The position numbers were made by a program, and so were the translations under genes. The notes under the pieces were generated by a model. It had not been told where the DNA came from and did not search any database. It was given only the letters and a program-made list of their open reading frames with translations. Of a stretch of DNA of 64,000 bases, positions 28,201-39,979 are shown piece after piece. Origin of the DNA: Aphidius gifuensis (taxonomy: Eukaryota; Arthropoda; Insecta; Hymenoptera; Braconidae); contig NC_057789.1 of assembly GCF_014905175.1 (NCBI RefSeq), forward strand, positions 30,438,555 through 30,502,554, written 5' to 3'. Position 1 is the stretch's first letter; each line of letters opens with the position of its first letter.

Positions 28201-29416
28201 TTTATGGTACGTGATGTCAGATATATTTGGCATGGAATATCATATCAAAAATTGAAAGACATATTAAAAGAAAATAGAAAACTTCGTGGTTTTCCATTAG
28301 TTGATAATCCCGACTCTATGATTCTTCTTGGTTCAATACAACGTTTGGAGTTGATCAAATTAATTGAAAAACATATTGGTCGTGAACGAAGATTACAGGT
28401 AATAATTAAAAAAAAAACAATAAATTAATATAAATAAATTAAAATATATTTTGTAAAAGGTTGCACAAAAACTACAAAAAGAAGCTGAAGAACGTGCACG
28501 TGAAGAAATGGAACGTGCTCTACTTGAACAAGAACGTTCAAGACGTCCATCAAGATTTGAAGTAATACCAGCACCAGATATACTAAAAATGCAACGACAA
28601 AGTGTTAATGATTTATCATCAATATCACAAAATGGTGATCATCATACATACCACTCACCAATATTTGGTTCACAGCCAAAAAAATCAATATTAAAAAAGA
28701 CAAATTCATTTACATTAAAAGGTTTTAGTCCATTATCAAGTCCAGCAGTAACACCATATACAACAGTTACTGGTGCTGAGAGTAGAATACGTTTAGCATT
28801 TGAAGCAATATTTCGTAAATCAGCAACACTACAAGATGTTGATCCAGATCCAGAAGTTGGTACATCAATTAATGATAATAATTGTAATAATATAACATCA
28901 TCATCACAAATAATACAACCAATGTTAATGACACCAAGTCCAGCAACATCAAAAAAAGTACAATTACCACGTGAAAGAGTTATTGATATGTCTGCTGAAG
29001 ATCAAAAACATTGGGAAGAAAGTGAAATGTCTAAAGAAGTTGATTTTTCAAGATGTCATATTGATCCAGCACCATTTCAACTTGTTGAAAGAACATCATT
29101 ATTAAAAGTACATAGTTTATTTAGTATGGTTGGTGTTAATCATGCATATGTTACAGCAATTGGACGTTTAGTTGGTGTTGTTGCACTTAAAGAACTTAGA
29201 AAATCAATTGAAGATGCTAATTCTGGTATATTACCAATTCATAATGATGCATTTTCAAATAATTCTGTTGCAAATATTGTTAAAAATGAAGCTGGTGATT
29301 ATGAAGCTAAAATTGCTCTACAAAAAATTAATTCAATTGATCAAGCTGGTGGTGATGATGACGATGATGATGATGATGATAATCATGATAATAATACCAA
29401 GGCTGAAACTGTCTAA
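19234..29416 (+). CDS. ClC-a: ClC-a / CLCN2-like voltage-gated chloride channel
   Basis: A plasma-membrane chloride channel of the CLC-1/2/Ka clade. Exons 19234-19314, 26064-26349, 26422-27552, 27621-27851, 28175-28398 and 28460-29416 are all in phase and give about 969 residues, normal for ClC-2. Exon 1 ends in YQNTL and joins MYGRYTKDLGEFAKEEA, the conserved CLCN2 start. Selectivity motifs are visible: GSGIPEMKTI, GKEGPFVH with the gating glutamate, and GIFIPVF. Two cytoplasmic CBS domains lie at about residues 577-640 and 845-905. The tail is Asp-rich and ends in AETV. The intron at 27553-27620 starts with GC (CCTG then gcaagt) rather than GT. The intron at 27852-28174 contains a foldback element, and the first intron contains another complete gene. 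An alternative N-terminus begins at 23744. Confidence 0.95.
20214..20250. promoter_or_regulatory. cluster of three TCF/Pangolin-like CTTTGA motifs
   Basis: Within 37 bases the core CTTTGA occurs three times (once reversed as TCAAAG, then ACTTTGACTT and GCTTTGACTC). The cluster lies about 330 bases upstream of the dehydrogenase start. The core matches the TCF/LEF consensus; function is inferred from motif density only. Confidence 0.3.
20568..21926 (+). CDS. malate/L-lactate dehydrogenase (Ldh2 family), nested in ClC-a intron
   Basis: An NAD(P)-dependent 2-hydroxyacid oxidoreductase of the malate/L-lactate dehydrogenase (YlbC/Ldh2, ureidoglycolate dehydrogenase) family, not related to classical LDH/MDH. 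Exons 20568-20885 and 21087-21926 join in phase 0 to about 385 residues (family usually 340-370). Family features: DHLMTADYRGHFSHGMNRVP with the catalytic His region, ALVDGQNGLGQVIG, VSTRGSNHYG, SALGTNPLSIA, DMATTAVALGKIE and GYKGYGLAVMVEIL. The first 24 or so residues (MFLIKNKNSILLATSGARSN) may be a weak targeting peptide. Another start, MSTNFVAKS, lies just downstream and would give a cytosolic form. The gene sits on the same strand inside the first ClC-a intron, ahead of the alternative ClC-a start. The exon 1 donor (CAG then gtcttg) is weak. Confidence 0.92.
21927..23743. other. interval between dehydrogenase and ClC-a alternative exon
   Basis: Presumed 3' UTR and terminator of the nested gene, then AT-rich sequence containing short ATTTT microsatellite-like repeats (near 22480) and a GAT-rich stretch near 22920. 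The last 170 bases before 23744 are GC-richer and include GGCTCAGTATTG, a plausible initiator for the second ClC-a promoter. No further gene seen. Confidence 0.5.
23744..24065 (+). CDS. ClC-a: alternative N-terminal exons of ClC-a
   Basis: Two exons, 23744-23892 and 23981-24065, encode a 78-residue start: MSGNQVGKKEHHHYLQNYPE, an acidic stretch, a Lys/Arg-rich patch, then PSQVFYPCPPPRDDEQ and FDPFDYINTI. The last codon ends in phase 0 at a GT donor, exactly as exon 19234-19314 does, so either can join MYGRYTKDL at 26064. INTI replaces QNTL, the residues just before the conserved MYGRY. This predicts a second isoform of about 1020 residues with its own promoter. A TCAGT initiator-like motif lies about 140 bases upstream of the ATG. 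Isoforms differing only in the cytoplasmic N-terminus, which affects gating in ClC-2, are plausible; transcription is not shown here. Confidence 0.8.
24380..24475. other. GC-richer island in ClC-a intron
   Basis: A short stretch with GCGCGTGGG, ACCTTGAC and CCACCGGAT, compositionally unlike the surrounding poly-A sequence. It has no credible acceptor (preceded by A-run) and a short open frame only. Possibly an intronic enhancer or a noncoding exon. Confidence 0.25.
24885..24966. promoter_or_regulatory. intronic element with palindromic CRE and inverted GTGGTCATT arms
   Basis: A GC-richer stretch in the ClC-a intron contains a full palindromic CRE-type site (TTGACGTCAA) flanked by GTGGTCATT and its inverted copy AATGACCAC. 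This is compatible with a bZIP-bound intronic enhancer. Confidence 0.3.
27885..28017. mobile_element. foldback (MITE-like) element in ClC-a intron
   Basis: A 133-bp hairpin-type element beginning CCTGGTAGAAATAT and ending in the inverse, ATATTTCTACCAGG, with interior TTTCTCC/GGAGAAA words on opposite halves. It lies inside the intron between the third and fourth shared ClC-a coding exons. It is the same family as the copies at 43577, 51258 and 52664. Confidence 0.75.
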
Positions 29417-30137
29417 CAACTATTTATCATATTTTTTTTCTTTTTTTTTTTGTTGTTTAATTAATTAATATACATTATTTTTTTTTTTTTTCTTTTCAAA
29501 TTGTGATAGTCACGTCTATGATGACGTGACCTGATGTGCAAATACCACCAGAAGATGTATGCTTATTTTATTTTTCAAAAATAATCATTAACGGCTGGCC
29601 GTTAATTTAATTTATATATATATTTTTTTTTGTCTTTATTTAAATTTTTAAGCTACAATTATTTTATTATTGTAAAAGGAAAATAATTTACATCTCTGGA
29701 GCATGTGTCTATATTTCAATTGTGATTGTGACAAAAAAAAAAATATGCCAAAATTTGATACTGTTGTTGTCAATTAGCGATGAATTTAAAAAATTTTAAT
29801 TATCATAATTTTAAAAATCTTTTATTTAAGTATTTTCAAATTATGTCACAAATAATTTTTGTTTTATTATTATTAAAAATGAGTCTTCCTTAAAAAATAT
29901 TATAACATTCCATCCATGTATGCAAGATAGATTGTTTTTTTTTTTTTTTAAATGGTTTTATTTAATTTGATTATTGACTGAGTGTCATTGGCAATGACAT
30001 TGACTCATTTTTATAAATTTAATTATCCCAATAATGTCATTTGTAAATAAATTGTATCATAAATACCAAAAAGACAAAAAATAACTTATTAAAAACAAGT
30101 AGAAAATTTAAATTATGATTATTGTTGTGTTGTTTAA
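29417..30137. other. convergent 3' intergenic region of ClC-a and ninaB
   Basis: The two genes converge here. The sequence is AT-rich with a GTCACGTC/TGACGTGAC short inverted motif near 29512-29530. It should hold both 3' UTRs; no further gene is visible. Confidence 0.5.
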
Positions 30138-33100
30138 TTATTTGGTATCAGTGGAAATTTTATCTGGGGCAAACCAACCATGAAGACACTTTGGAATTGG
30201 TCCTGGTGTTGAGAATGTTGATCGTCCAACTTCATCAAGATTTTTAGCATCAAGTATCAACAAACAAACATCAGTCTCTTGTTCCTGACCAAATACACCA
30301 GCACATAATATAACACCATCATCTTCATCCTGTTTTGTAAATTATTATCATTAATATAGATTAAATTTTAAAGCTTGATAATATCATGAAGAGATTTATC
30401 ATTTATCTTTAATTGAAAAATAAAAAAAAAGAGATTAAATAATTGTGTGCTGGTGATCTCAATACAAGTGCTATTATCTTTTTTAATTTAATTTATATAA
30501 AAAAACTTAAATTATATTTTAATCTCATGTTTTATATCAGTATTATAAACAATTATGCTTTTTTTTTTTTAAAGATAAGATATACCTTGGCATCAGGTCT
30601 TGGTACAAATATTGGCTCACTTGGATATAAATTTTTTTCATAAAATATTTTACGTTTTTTAGTTTTAGTATCAACTTTAATTACCTAAAAAAAAAAATTT
30701 ATATTATTATTAATTAATTAGGTATTTATTTATAAATATACTAACTGCTCCTGGATTTTCAACATCAACATCTGTTGAAATTGCATAAAAATATCTATAT
30801 TTTTTGCCCAAATAGGTTTGATTATATCTTGGTGTTTCACATCCTAAATTACATAATAATTCTGGCTTGATAAATACACTACCATTATCAAGTTTATGTG
30901 CACTTGATTTTTTTTTAAATACATTATCTGTATTTATTTCTTTATCAGTTGTAAATTTATTATTCATTGGTAATATAAATCTCAATGGTCTTCCTCGAAA
31001 TAGCTGTGCATAATTTGGATTTTTATGCATATTTTTCATTGCATCAACGTACATACAATCAAGCATATTTGCATCACGATAACAACAAATGTCTATTGTT
31101 ATTTTATCACTGTTTTTAGATTCATATTGGTTTATAATGTGGAAAAAAAAAAATGCCTCAGCTGTAAATGTCTTAACAATTTTTCCATTTTTACGAGAAA
31201 TTATATGAAAAAGTGTCTGGAAAAAAATAAAATTAATAATTATTAATTATTTAATAAAATATATAAATTTTTGCTTTTTTTGTACTCGAAAAACCACATT
31301 TATTTATTGAATTATAGAAGCATAATTTCATGAAATTTCCATTTAGAAATATTTTTTTTATCGAAAATGAGTTGCAGCGAAAAATTACGAATTTTGTCTT
31401 GAACGTAATGGAAGATATAAAATTAAAAAAAAAATTAAAATAATTGAAATTAAATTCTAAAATTTTTAGGATAATTAGATTTAAGTATTGTTTAAATAAT
31501 AAAAGCATAATTTCATGAAAATTTCATTTAGAAATATTTTTTTTTATCACATACGACCTACAGCAAAAAATCCCAAATTTTTTCTGCAAGTAATGAGAGA
31601 TATAAAATTAAAAAAAAAATAAAAATAATTCAAATAAAATTCTAAAACTTTCAGGATAATTAGATTTGAGTATTATTTAAATAATAGAAGGATAATTTTA
31701 TGAAAATTCTATTAAAAAATATTTTTTTATATCGAAAATGAGTTGCAGCGAAAAATTACAAATTTTGTCTTGAACGTAATGGGAGACATAAAATTAAAAA
31801 AAAAATAAAAATAATTCAAATAAAATTCTAAAACTCTCAGGATAATTAGATTTGAGTATTGTTTAATAATAAAAGCATAATTTCATGAAAATTCCATTTA
31901 AAAATATTTTTTTTATCAAATACGACCTACAGCGAAAAATCCCAAATTTAATATTGAAATTAATGGGAGATATAAAATTAAAAAAAAAATTGAAATAATT
32001 GAAATTGAATTCTAAAACTTTCAGGATAATTAGATTTGAGTATTGTTTAAATAATACAAGCATAATTTCATGAAAATTCCATTTAAAAATATTTTTTTTA
32101 TCGAAAATGAGTTGCAGCGAAAAATTACGAATTTTGTCTTGAAAGTAATGGGAGACATAAAATTGAATAAAAAATAAAAATAATTCAAATAAAATTCTAA
32201 AACTCTCAGGATAATTAGATTTGAATATTGTTTAAATTATAGAAACATAATTTCATGAAATTTCCATTTAGAAATATTTTTTTTATCAAATACGACCTAC
32301 AGCAAAAAATCCCAAATTTGATCTACAAGCCAAGGAAAAAATCGAGTATTTTCATATTATTTTAAAAACAATAACCACTAAAAATAATAAATAATAATTA
32401 AAAAATTAATCTACATACATTTTCATCATCATGCCATTTCAAACAAGTTGCAAGTGGTTTATTTTTCAATTGTGCACCAAGCATATTGATCAACGAAATA
32501 GCCAATGGTTGTTCAATAATAATAAAAAAATTATCAGTTATACCAAACGTGTGCATGTACGCCGGATTTAATTTCCACCTTGCTGGTATTTTTGATATTA
32601 TTTTAGCATTATCAAACATTGTTTTACTATTATTATCAATATTTGGAAAATGTACAATAGTATAAACTGGTCCAGATTTATTGTAACCCATGCCAATATT
32701 ATATACACCACCATCAGGCATAACATGAGGATGAGACGTATGATTAACAATATTAACATGATCAGTCAAATAAACCTATCAAATAAAACAACAAATTAAT
32801 TATTTAATTAAACAAATAACTCTTTAAATAATTTGTATTATTTTTAGTTGATTTAAATTAATATTATACCCTGTCTTTAGTCTCCAATGTTTCTGGTGAT
32901 ATTCTATGAGCAAATGGTGTCTCATTAAATGTATAATAATCATCACCAAATGGATAAATTGATATCATTGAATTATCAGTCATATTTTCTTCTGGATCAA
33001 ATATTGCACTTACACTAAATTTATCAATAAAAAAACAAATTAATTATTCAATCAAAAGCCTGACTTTTAAATTATATTACCGTTTAAATATTGTTTGACA

Positions 33101-33592
33101 AGGATCAGGTACTGATCTTGTACCAAATTCAGTTAAAACAATTCTCTGTGCTTGTTTATTTTTTTTATAAACATTTGTTTGTATAAAACGATTTTGATAT
33201 GTTATTTTTCCATTATTAATATGAAATCTAAATAATAAAAAATTAAGTTAAGATAGAAAATTAAAATAGCTGGTAAATGATTTTTACCTGTGTAATAGAG
33301 CTGAACTATCAAATAAATGTTCAAATGTATAATCACCAACTTTAAGACAACCTGGACCATTTCTTAATAAACTTCCTTTTATCCAATTTGGAATTTTACC
33401 AGTTATTTTACCACTGATTGGTTTAATTGTTTCATTTTCACATGATCTCATCCAAATTGTACTATCAGTATTTGGCCAATAATAATCATCATTATTTTTA
33501 TTCTGTAATAATTTATTTTCATTTTTAATATCATGCTTTTTATATCTCTGATTTAGATAATGATTTATCACTTGAAACTTTTCACTCGACAT
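30138..33592 (-). CDS. ninaB: carotenoid isomerooxygenase (NinaB/BCO type), seven exons
   Basis: A non-heme iron carotenoid cleavage dioxygenase; the insect NinaB enzyme cleaves and isomerises carotenoids to make the visual chromophore. Exons on the minus strand, in order: 33592-33288, 33227-33081, 33014-32870, 32775-32419, 31216-30746, 30684-30586 and 30329-30138. They are all in phase, giving about 571 residues, as expected for insect members. Family landmarks: IPNWIKGSLLRNGPG near residue 65, FEHLFDSSALLHRF, TSHPHVMPDGGVYNIG, AYMHTFGITDNFFIIIEQPL, TLFHIISR, and the C-terminal HGWF. The four iron-binding histidines therefore appear present. The fourth intron contains a 1.1-kb tandem array. 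The enzyme is animal-type and intron-rich, so it is not a recent microbial transfer. Confidence 0.93.
31262..32335. repeat. 185-bp tandem array with A-B higher-order alternation
   Basis: The motif AGGATAATTAGATTT recurs at about 31469, 31654, 31840, 32024 and 32209, a period of 184-186. Units alternate between type A (TATCGAAAATGAGTTGCAGC) and type B (TACGACCTACAGC..AAATCCCAAAT), in the order A-B-A-B-A-B, so the true repeat is a dimer of about 370 bp. It lies in ninaB intron 4. A diverged single copy occurs at about 14530-14680, so the family is dispersed. Confidence 0.9.
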
Positions 33593-36500
33593 TGAATTTA
33601 GATTTTTTTTTTAATTATCTCTTTTACTTGATTGATTTTAATTTTTTATTCGATATTTTTGAATTGTTTGCGTGGAAATTGATTGAGATTTATAATAAAA
33701 TTAACTAAACAATTTTTTAAATACATATTTTGATTTTATAATAGAGATATTTTATGCTTTTTTTTTATTTTCTGCAAACGTTTCATAAACAAGTTGCGTC
33801 AACAAGTGTATCATAGGCCAACATTGCTAGACATTTTAAAGGCTACGCTTTAATCTTTTTATTAATTTGACATGGCACATATGAAGCCATACACCCTAAA
33901 TCACGTGGCATAATTTTATTTTTTTTATAATCAATATAATTTTATCACGTGTACAATAATTCTTTGCTAATTAATTCATATATAAAAATATAAAAAAACA
34001 ATAATTTTAATTTTATTATTAAATTATCTGTAGAATTTATTTTTATTAATTCTATTAAATAACAAATAAATATATTTTATAAATTAAATTGGTGATATAA
34101 TATTTAAACAGTGTTTGACAATAAAATAAAATCAAATTTAAATAAAAAAAAAAATTTATAACCAGAGTATTTTGAATAATTTAAATGCCCGTTTGAATGC
34201 GGGCATTTAAATTTCCAAGAAAATTTATAGGTCACCCTTTATTCCAAGAAACAAAAATAGACTAAATATAAAAAAATAAAAACCGGTTTTAAAGGGAAAT
34301 AAAATGAAAAAAAAAATACGTCCTTATTCCTGGAAATTATTCATCGTAAAATTTATTAAATGAAATTTAAAAAAATGCATCATTATAAATTAAATAAAAA
34401 AAAAATGAAATATAGAGAATATTTAATAGAAAAAAATGTAAATAAATATAAATAAGCCGGAAGTTTTAACGAGTTATTTTCAAGGACAAATATTCCAGTT
34501 GTAAAAATCATAAAGAATTCATGAATTAATAATAAAATTACTTGTTTTATGAAAAATAAAAAATAATAAATAAATAAAAATAATGTATTTAATATAAATA
34601 ATAATATAATATTTATACCGAAAAATGGCTGACTGTGTTGTTAAATTTCCACTGACAAGTAGAAAAATTACGTCGTTTAATTAAAGTTCCATAATATTTG
34701 CAATTTTTAATGTATTTAATATTTTTGTACAAGCAAAATAGATCAATTTTCATGATCAATAATATTTAAAATACCAGAAGATTTAAATGTACATTAAAAT
34801 AGTCAAAATGAAAAAAAATAAATTCAATTGCAGAGTAATGAGTATGTGTGTTGTACTGTAGAAATAATATCAACACATATCAACTTGTTACAGATTGCAG
34901 TGCACTCTGGATCACAGCCAAAATATATTTGGAACTCAAGGCAATTGATACACTTGGCCTTTCACTTTGAATCACGTGTTGATCAACAAATTAAAATAAA
35001 TACACGGCTTCATTAAAAATCAATAATAATTATTAAAAAAAAATATATATTTCTGTATTTTTATTTCGTCGATAATATATTTAAAATAAATTATCAATCG
35101 AAATTTTTATTCTGCATTACCATCAGCACAATTTAAAATTGACCTACCACAAAATAAAAAAAAAATTAATTAACAAAAAATATACACACATGATTGCTTA
35201 TATTTTAAAAAAATAATTAAAAATTCTTGTTGATAATAATCATCAAATTTTCAAGGTGAAAAAACTTGTTTACAAAATTCCCAACAACTTTTTCCATAAA
35301 AATATTTTTTAATAATATAAAAAATTAAAATGAAAAATACAATATTTTATATAAAAATTTCTTGAATATGAAATTCATAAATACCCACGTGAGAAAAAAA
35401 GTAAATGAATATATAATTTATTTATTATGATACGAAATAATTAATAATAATTTATTTGTGAAAAAAAAAATGTAGATCAATGTTACAATATTTTAAAAAA
35501 TACATAAATTGACAGATAATAGTTGATTATTATACCCACATTATCAACAAACTGTAAATAGTTGTATCACACTTTGACCAGAAGATTATAAAAAAATATC
35601 AGCAAATTCAGCCAAGTAAGAGATTATAAAGTCACATGTTTTTCATTACGTGCATTAGCACAAAAAAATTAAAATAATAATAAAAGTGATAAAACAAATC
35701 TACACGTGACAAACAAAATAAAAAATCAACAGAATAATAAATAAACAGCAATATTAATAATTTATTATTCAACAAGATATGTAAAATCGAGCATCGACCT
35801 CGTTTGATGGTCATTATTTTTTATCCACTATAATTATGTTACTATTTACTATAGAAAAAAAAAAAGCTCCCACATGTTCTGATGAATATTTAAAAATACG
35901 TAAACATTATTATCATCACCCACTCATGAAAAATAAAAAAATTAATATTAAAAAATTATCGATCGATTTGTCAATTAATTATCTTGACGTATAAAATTCT
36001 TAATAGTTAATAATAACAATAAATTAATAGAAAAAAAAAAAAAAGGTAAATGTTTTAATTAAATTATAAAAATAGAAGTGAAAAAAATATCAGCACGCAA
36101 ACATGATGATTGTAAAAAATAATAAAAAATGATTATTATCTAATTGATTAATAATTTTCATTTATTATTTGAGTTAATTTTACATCGTGTGATTATGACC
36201 AATAAATCATTGACATGAATGTTTTTTTTAAAAATAGTAAAAAAATGTTAAAATGCATTTTTTAAATATTTTTAATATTAGAAAATTACAAGTATTAAAA
36301 TAAATAATTTAAACAAGTGTCCTGAGTATTAAATAAGCATAATTAAATTTTTTTAAAAAGGAATATTCCACAATCCTGCGGAGTGTATATCACGCGTTTG
36401 TCACGTGTATATTTATTGAGTAAAAGTTTCGAAATCAATACGCACATGAGGTGTTTATGACGTAACATATTTGTTGGGGTCGTCAACAGAGACCTGTGAT

Positions 36501-39500
36501 AGTTATTACTTATAAAAAACACTTGAATTTTAATTAACTAAATAAATGTAATTTTATAAAATTTATCATGTTTTTATATTTTTATTTTTTTATAAAACCA
36601 ACATTTAAGATACTCATTTTTGTTTATCATAAGATCAATTATTATTGATTACCAATTTACCCTTTAAACATTGCTACATACTATTTTTAAATTTAAAAAA
36701 AACGAATGATAAAAAATAAATTGTTTGTTTAAATTGAGTGCAATGAATGAAATGATAAAAAAAAAATATATATATAGATATAAAAGTTTGAACCTCGTGG
36801 TGGTGATAATACAATGCGAGTCACTTGACTTACTGAGACCTAACAATTTTAATAAAATATTGGGTTGATCCAGACCACCCAGACTGTTTTGCATTTGAAA
36901 TCAACGCAAATAATAAACAATATGCCATTTGTCCAATAACAAAAGTTATGAGACATTTTCTACTCCAAGTATACTTCAATGTGAGTTTTAAAAAAATTAT
37001 TTACTATTATTTTATTTAAGGATTTATGTTTTTAATTATTTTAATTTATATATTTGTTTAAACATTATTATGTAATAATTAAAACATTTAAAAAAGTCGT
37101 TAAATTATTTTTAAAAAAAATTTTTTTTCACAAGGTTAAACTGTTATTATTAAAACAATGAGAAAAAAACAAAATAAAAATCAACAAGTTTATGTAAAAA
37201 AATACTGTTAATGTATATAATAAATTTTATTATTAATAATAAAAAAAAAAATTAATGTAAATATAAATGTAATGTAATTTGCAATTTTGTATGATATATA
37301 ATTTTATATTTTTCATAAATATCATTCACGTAGATTGAACGTGATTATAATGATGAAAAATAACAACAAAGATAAGATATATATATTTTTTTTTAATCCC
37401 CTTTTGCATTTAATATAAAATAATAATTTTTTTTTCAATTGACAAATATATATCCTTATAAAATAAGATTGATATAATTTTTTTTTTAATAATAATAAAT
37501 CACATCAACAAAAGAAAATATAAATAAAAAAATAATCTTTTGTTTTTCTATCAGCCAAAAATTAATTTTTTATTTTTTGTTTATAAATATAACAAGTGGA
37601 AAATTCGAGTTTATTATAGTGATGACGATTATTTTCTTTGACACAGACAAACAGTCGTCAAATTGTAAAAAAAAAAAGAGTCCAACAAGATAGCAGTGTT
37701 ATTGTACGAATAAAAAAAGTCGAACAGTTTAGCTCTGGCAAGCAACAGCGACAGTAGACTTTTTAAATTTAATCAAACACGTTTCTATCAAAGACAATAA
37801 AATTTCCAAGCAATTTTTAAAAAAACCATAAATTATCAATAGCTATTATAAATGTTATAAATAAATTTAATAACAATTTTTATCTAACGAAAAAAAATAA
37901 AATAAAAAAAAAAAATATTCACAAATGACTCGTGGACGTAAAAAAAAATACCACGTAGAATTAAAATTTATATGGAAATATTATCTCATTCGTTGAAAAG
38001 TATATTAAAAAAATATATATTTATTAAAAAATAATATATTAAACAAGTATTTGTTTACCACTTAAAAGTGATAAAAAATAAAATATAAAAATTAAGTTGT
38101 AAAAAAAAAATTTTCACTGTGATAAATATTTAAAAATAAACTCAGGAAGCATAAAGAATAATAGTATTTAAATAATACGTTGTTGTTATTATTATAAATA
38201 ATAATAATAATAATTTAGTTTAAATAAATAAATTAAATAAATAAATTGTGTTGGTGTAAATAGCTTTGAATAGCAATGAATGAGTAAGTACATATAAATA
38301 TGGAAATGATTAATTTCATTGTTAATTATATATTTTATTGAAACATTATTTTTGGCTTGATTTGAAATATTTTTTCTTGTGATAAACAAAGGTCTATTTA
38401 ATGCATATGATGCAATTATTCTAATAATAAATATCTTCCTGGTGTTGATAGAAAAAAAGTAAATTCAAACAAAAAAAATTTAAAAAAAAAGTGCTAATTT
38501 CTGTGGAAAATTTATTTTTAAAATTATTTATAACAATTATTTATTGTTTAGTTATATTTTTTTTTTTTTTATTTTATTGTTAATGCAAATTTGGACTTGA
38601 CATATGTGATATTTACAAATTATATATTTCAAATCCAAGTTTGGGTGTGAGCCAAAAATAATAGGAAATAAAAAAATAGTTAAAATTAAATTAAAGATCG
38701 TTGTCCTTGTGTGCAATGTCAACGTATTTATTCAAAATTTTTTTACTTATTATTGGTTGATTAATGAAAAAATATTAATAATATTTATTTGAAATATATA
38801 TTAAGATAATTGTGTATGCGGATTTTTTTTAAACATCTGTTTATGACTCAGACGATTTAATGAAAAAAAAAAAAAAAATGATGATAACAGTTTATTTACG
38901 GATATATTTAATTTCCTTGTATTTTTTTTTTGTCGTTTAACATTTTCTTCGTGGTAATTTAAAAAACAGCGAAAACAAAAAATTATAATTATATTGTTGA
39001 TGTAAAAATGAATGAATTGTTAATTAATTTATTTTTTATAAAAAAATTTGAAAAAAAAAAAATGAAAAATGTTGTTTATTCATAACGGAGCTTTTTTTTT
39101 ATAATAAAAACACAGTACTATGATTATTATTAATTAAAAATTTATTTTTTTTTTATAAAATGTTAATTGAGTTTAAATGAAAAAAGTTTATCCACAGATA
39201 AGCTTAATTTTCTTTTTTATTTTTTATATTTTCCTCATTAAATTATTTTTTTTTCAATTCAAAATTTAAAAAAATAGTAGAAATAAATAATCATAATTAT
39301 TATTAATTAAAAATGAATAAAAAAATATTAAGATTATTATTAATTAAAAGTCTATTAATTTTTTTATAAAAAAAAATGATTATTATTCACAAATCAGCTA
39401 ATATTTTCTCTTTCATTTCATAGTTTCCTCACAACTCAATTCTAATTATTATTAAAAATAAAAAAATCCAAATTATTAATTAAAATCTTATCTTGTAAAA

Positions 39501-39979
39501 AATATAAATTAATTTGATAATAATATAATAATAATAACAAAATTAAAAATTAATAAAAAATATTCAAAAAAAAAATTTCAAAGAAAAGAAAAAATGAATA
39601 ATTAAAACAGCCTCATTTTTTTTTGTTTAATTAAAAATAATTATGATTAATAAATTAATTGTTTAATCAACTGTTTAATGTACTGTTATTATAACAACAA
39701 CAAGTAATATTTGAATGTTTCTAATTGATCTAATCGAAGCTGCATATTAATGAACATAACGATAATAAAAGTAACAATTTAATTCATATATTTACACTTG
39801 TCCTTGCACTGTTTATTGACAATAATGATGATTGTCAATTTATCACAATAACTAGACAATAAATAATTGCTTAAAAAAAAGTATATTATCATGATAAATG
39901 CCAGTCAATTTAATGATCCATCAATTGACTAAAAAATAATGATAATTTTAATTTTTCAAATAGTAAAACATCAGATAAA
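33593..39979. other. gene-free interval between divergent ninaB and transporter genes
   Basis: About 6.4 kb with no convincing coding exon on either strand. It separates the divergently transcribed ninaB and sugar transporter genes, so it probably holds both promoters. GC-richer patches occur at 34850-34990, 36360-36500 (with ATGACGTAAC, a CRE/bZIP-like site) and 37620-37750 (possibly a 5' UTR exon of the transporter). A short hairpin of GCCCG..CGGGC around ATTTAAATG occurs near 34190. The remainder is AT-rich filler. Confidence 0.5.

Noticed and set aside
31251..32063. Similar minus-strand open frames of 66-85 codons in ninaB intron 4
   Set aside because: They are translations of the 185-bp tandem repeat (also at 14.5 kb), not conserved genes.
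30138..33592. Horizontal transfer of the carotenoid gene
   Set aside because: The gene is an intron-rich animal NinaB-type dioxygenase, not a fungal carotenoid synthase or desaturase.
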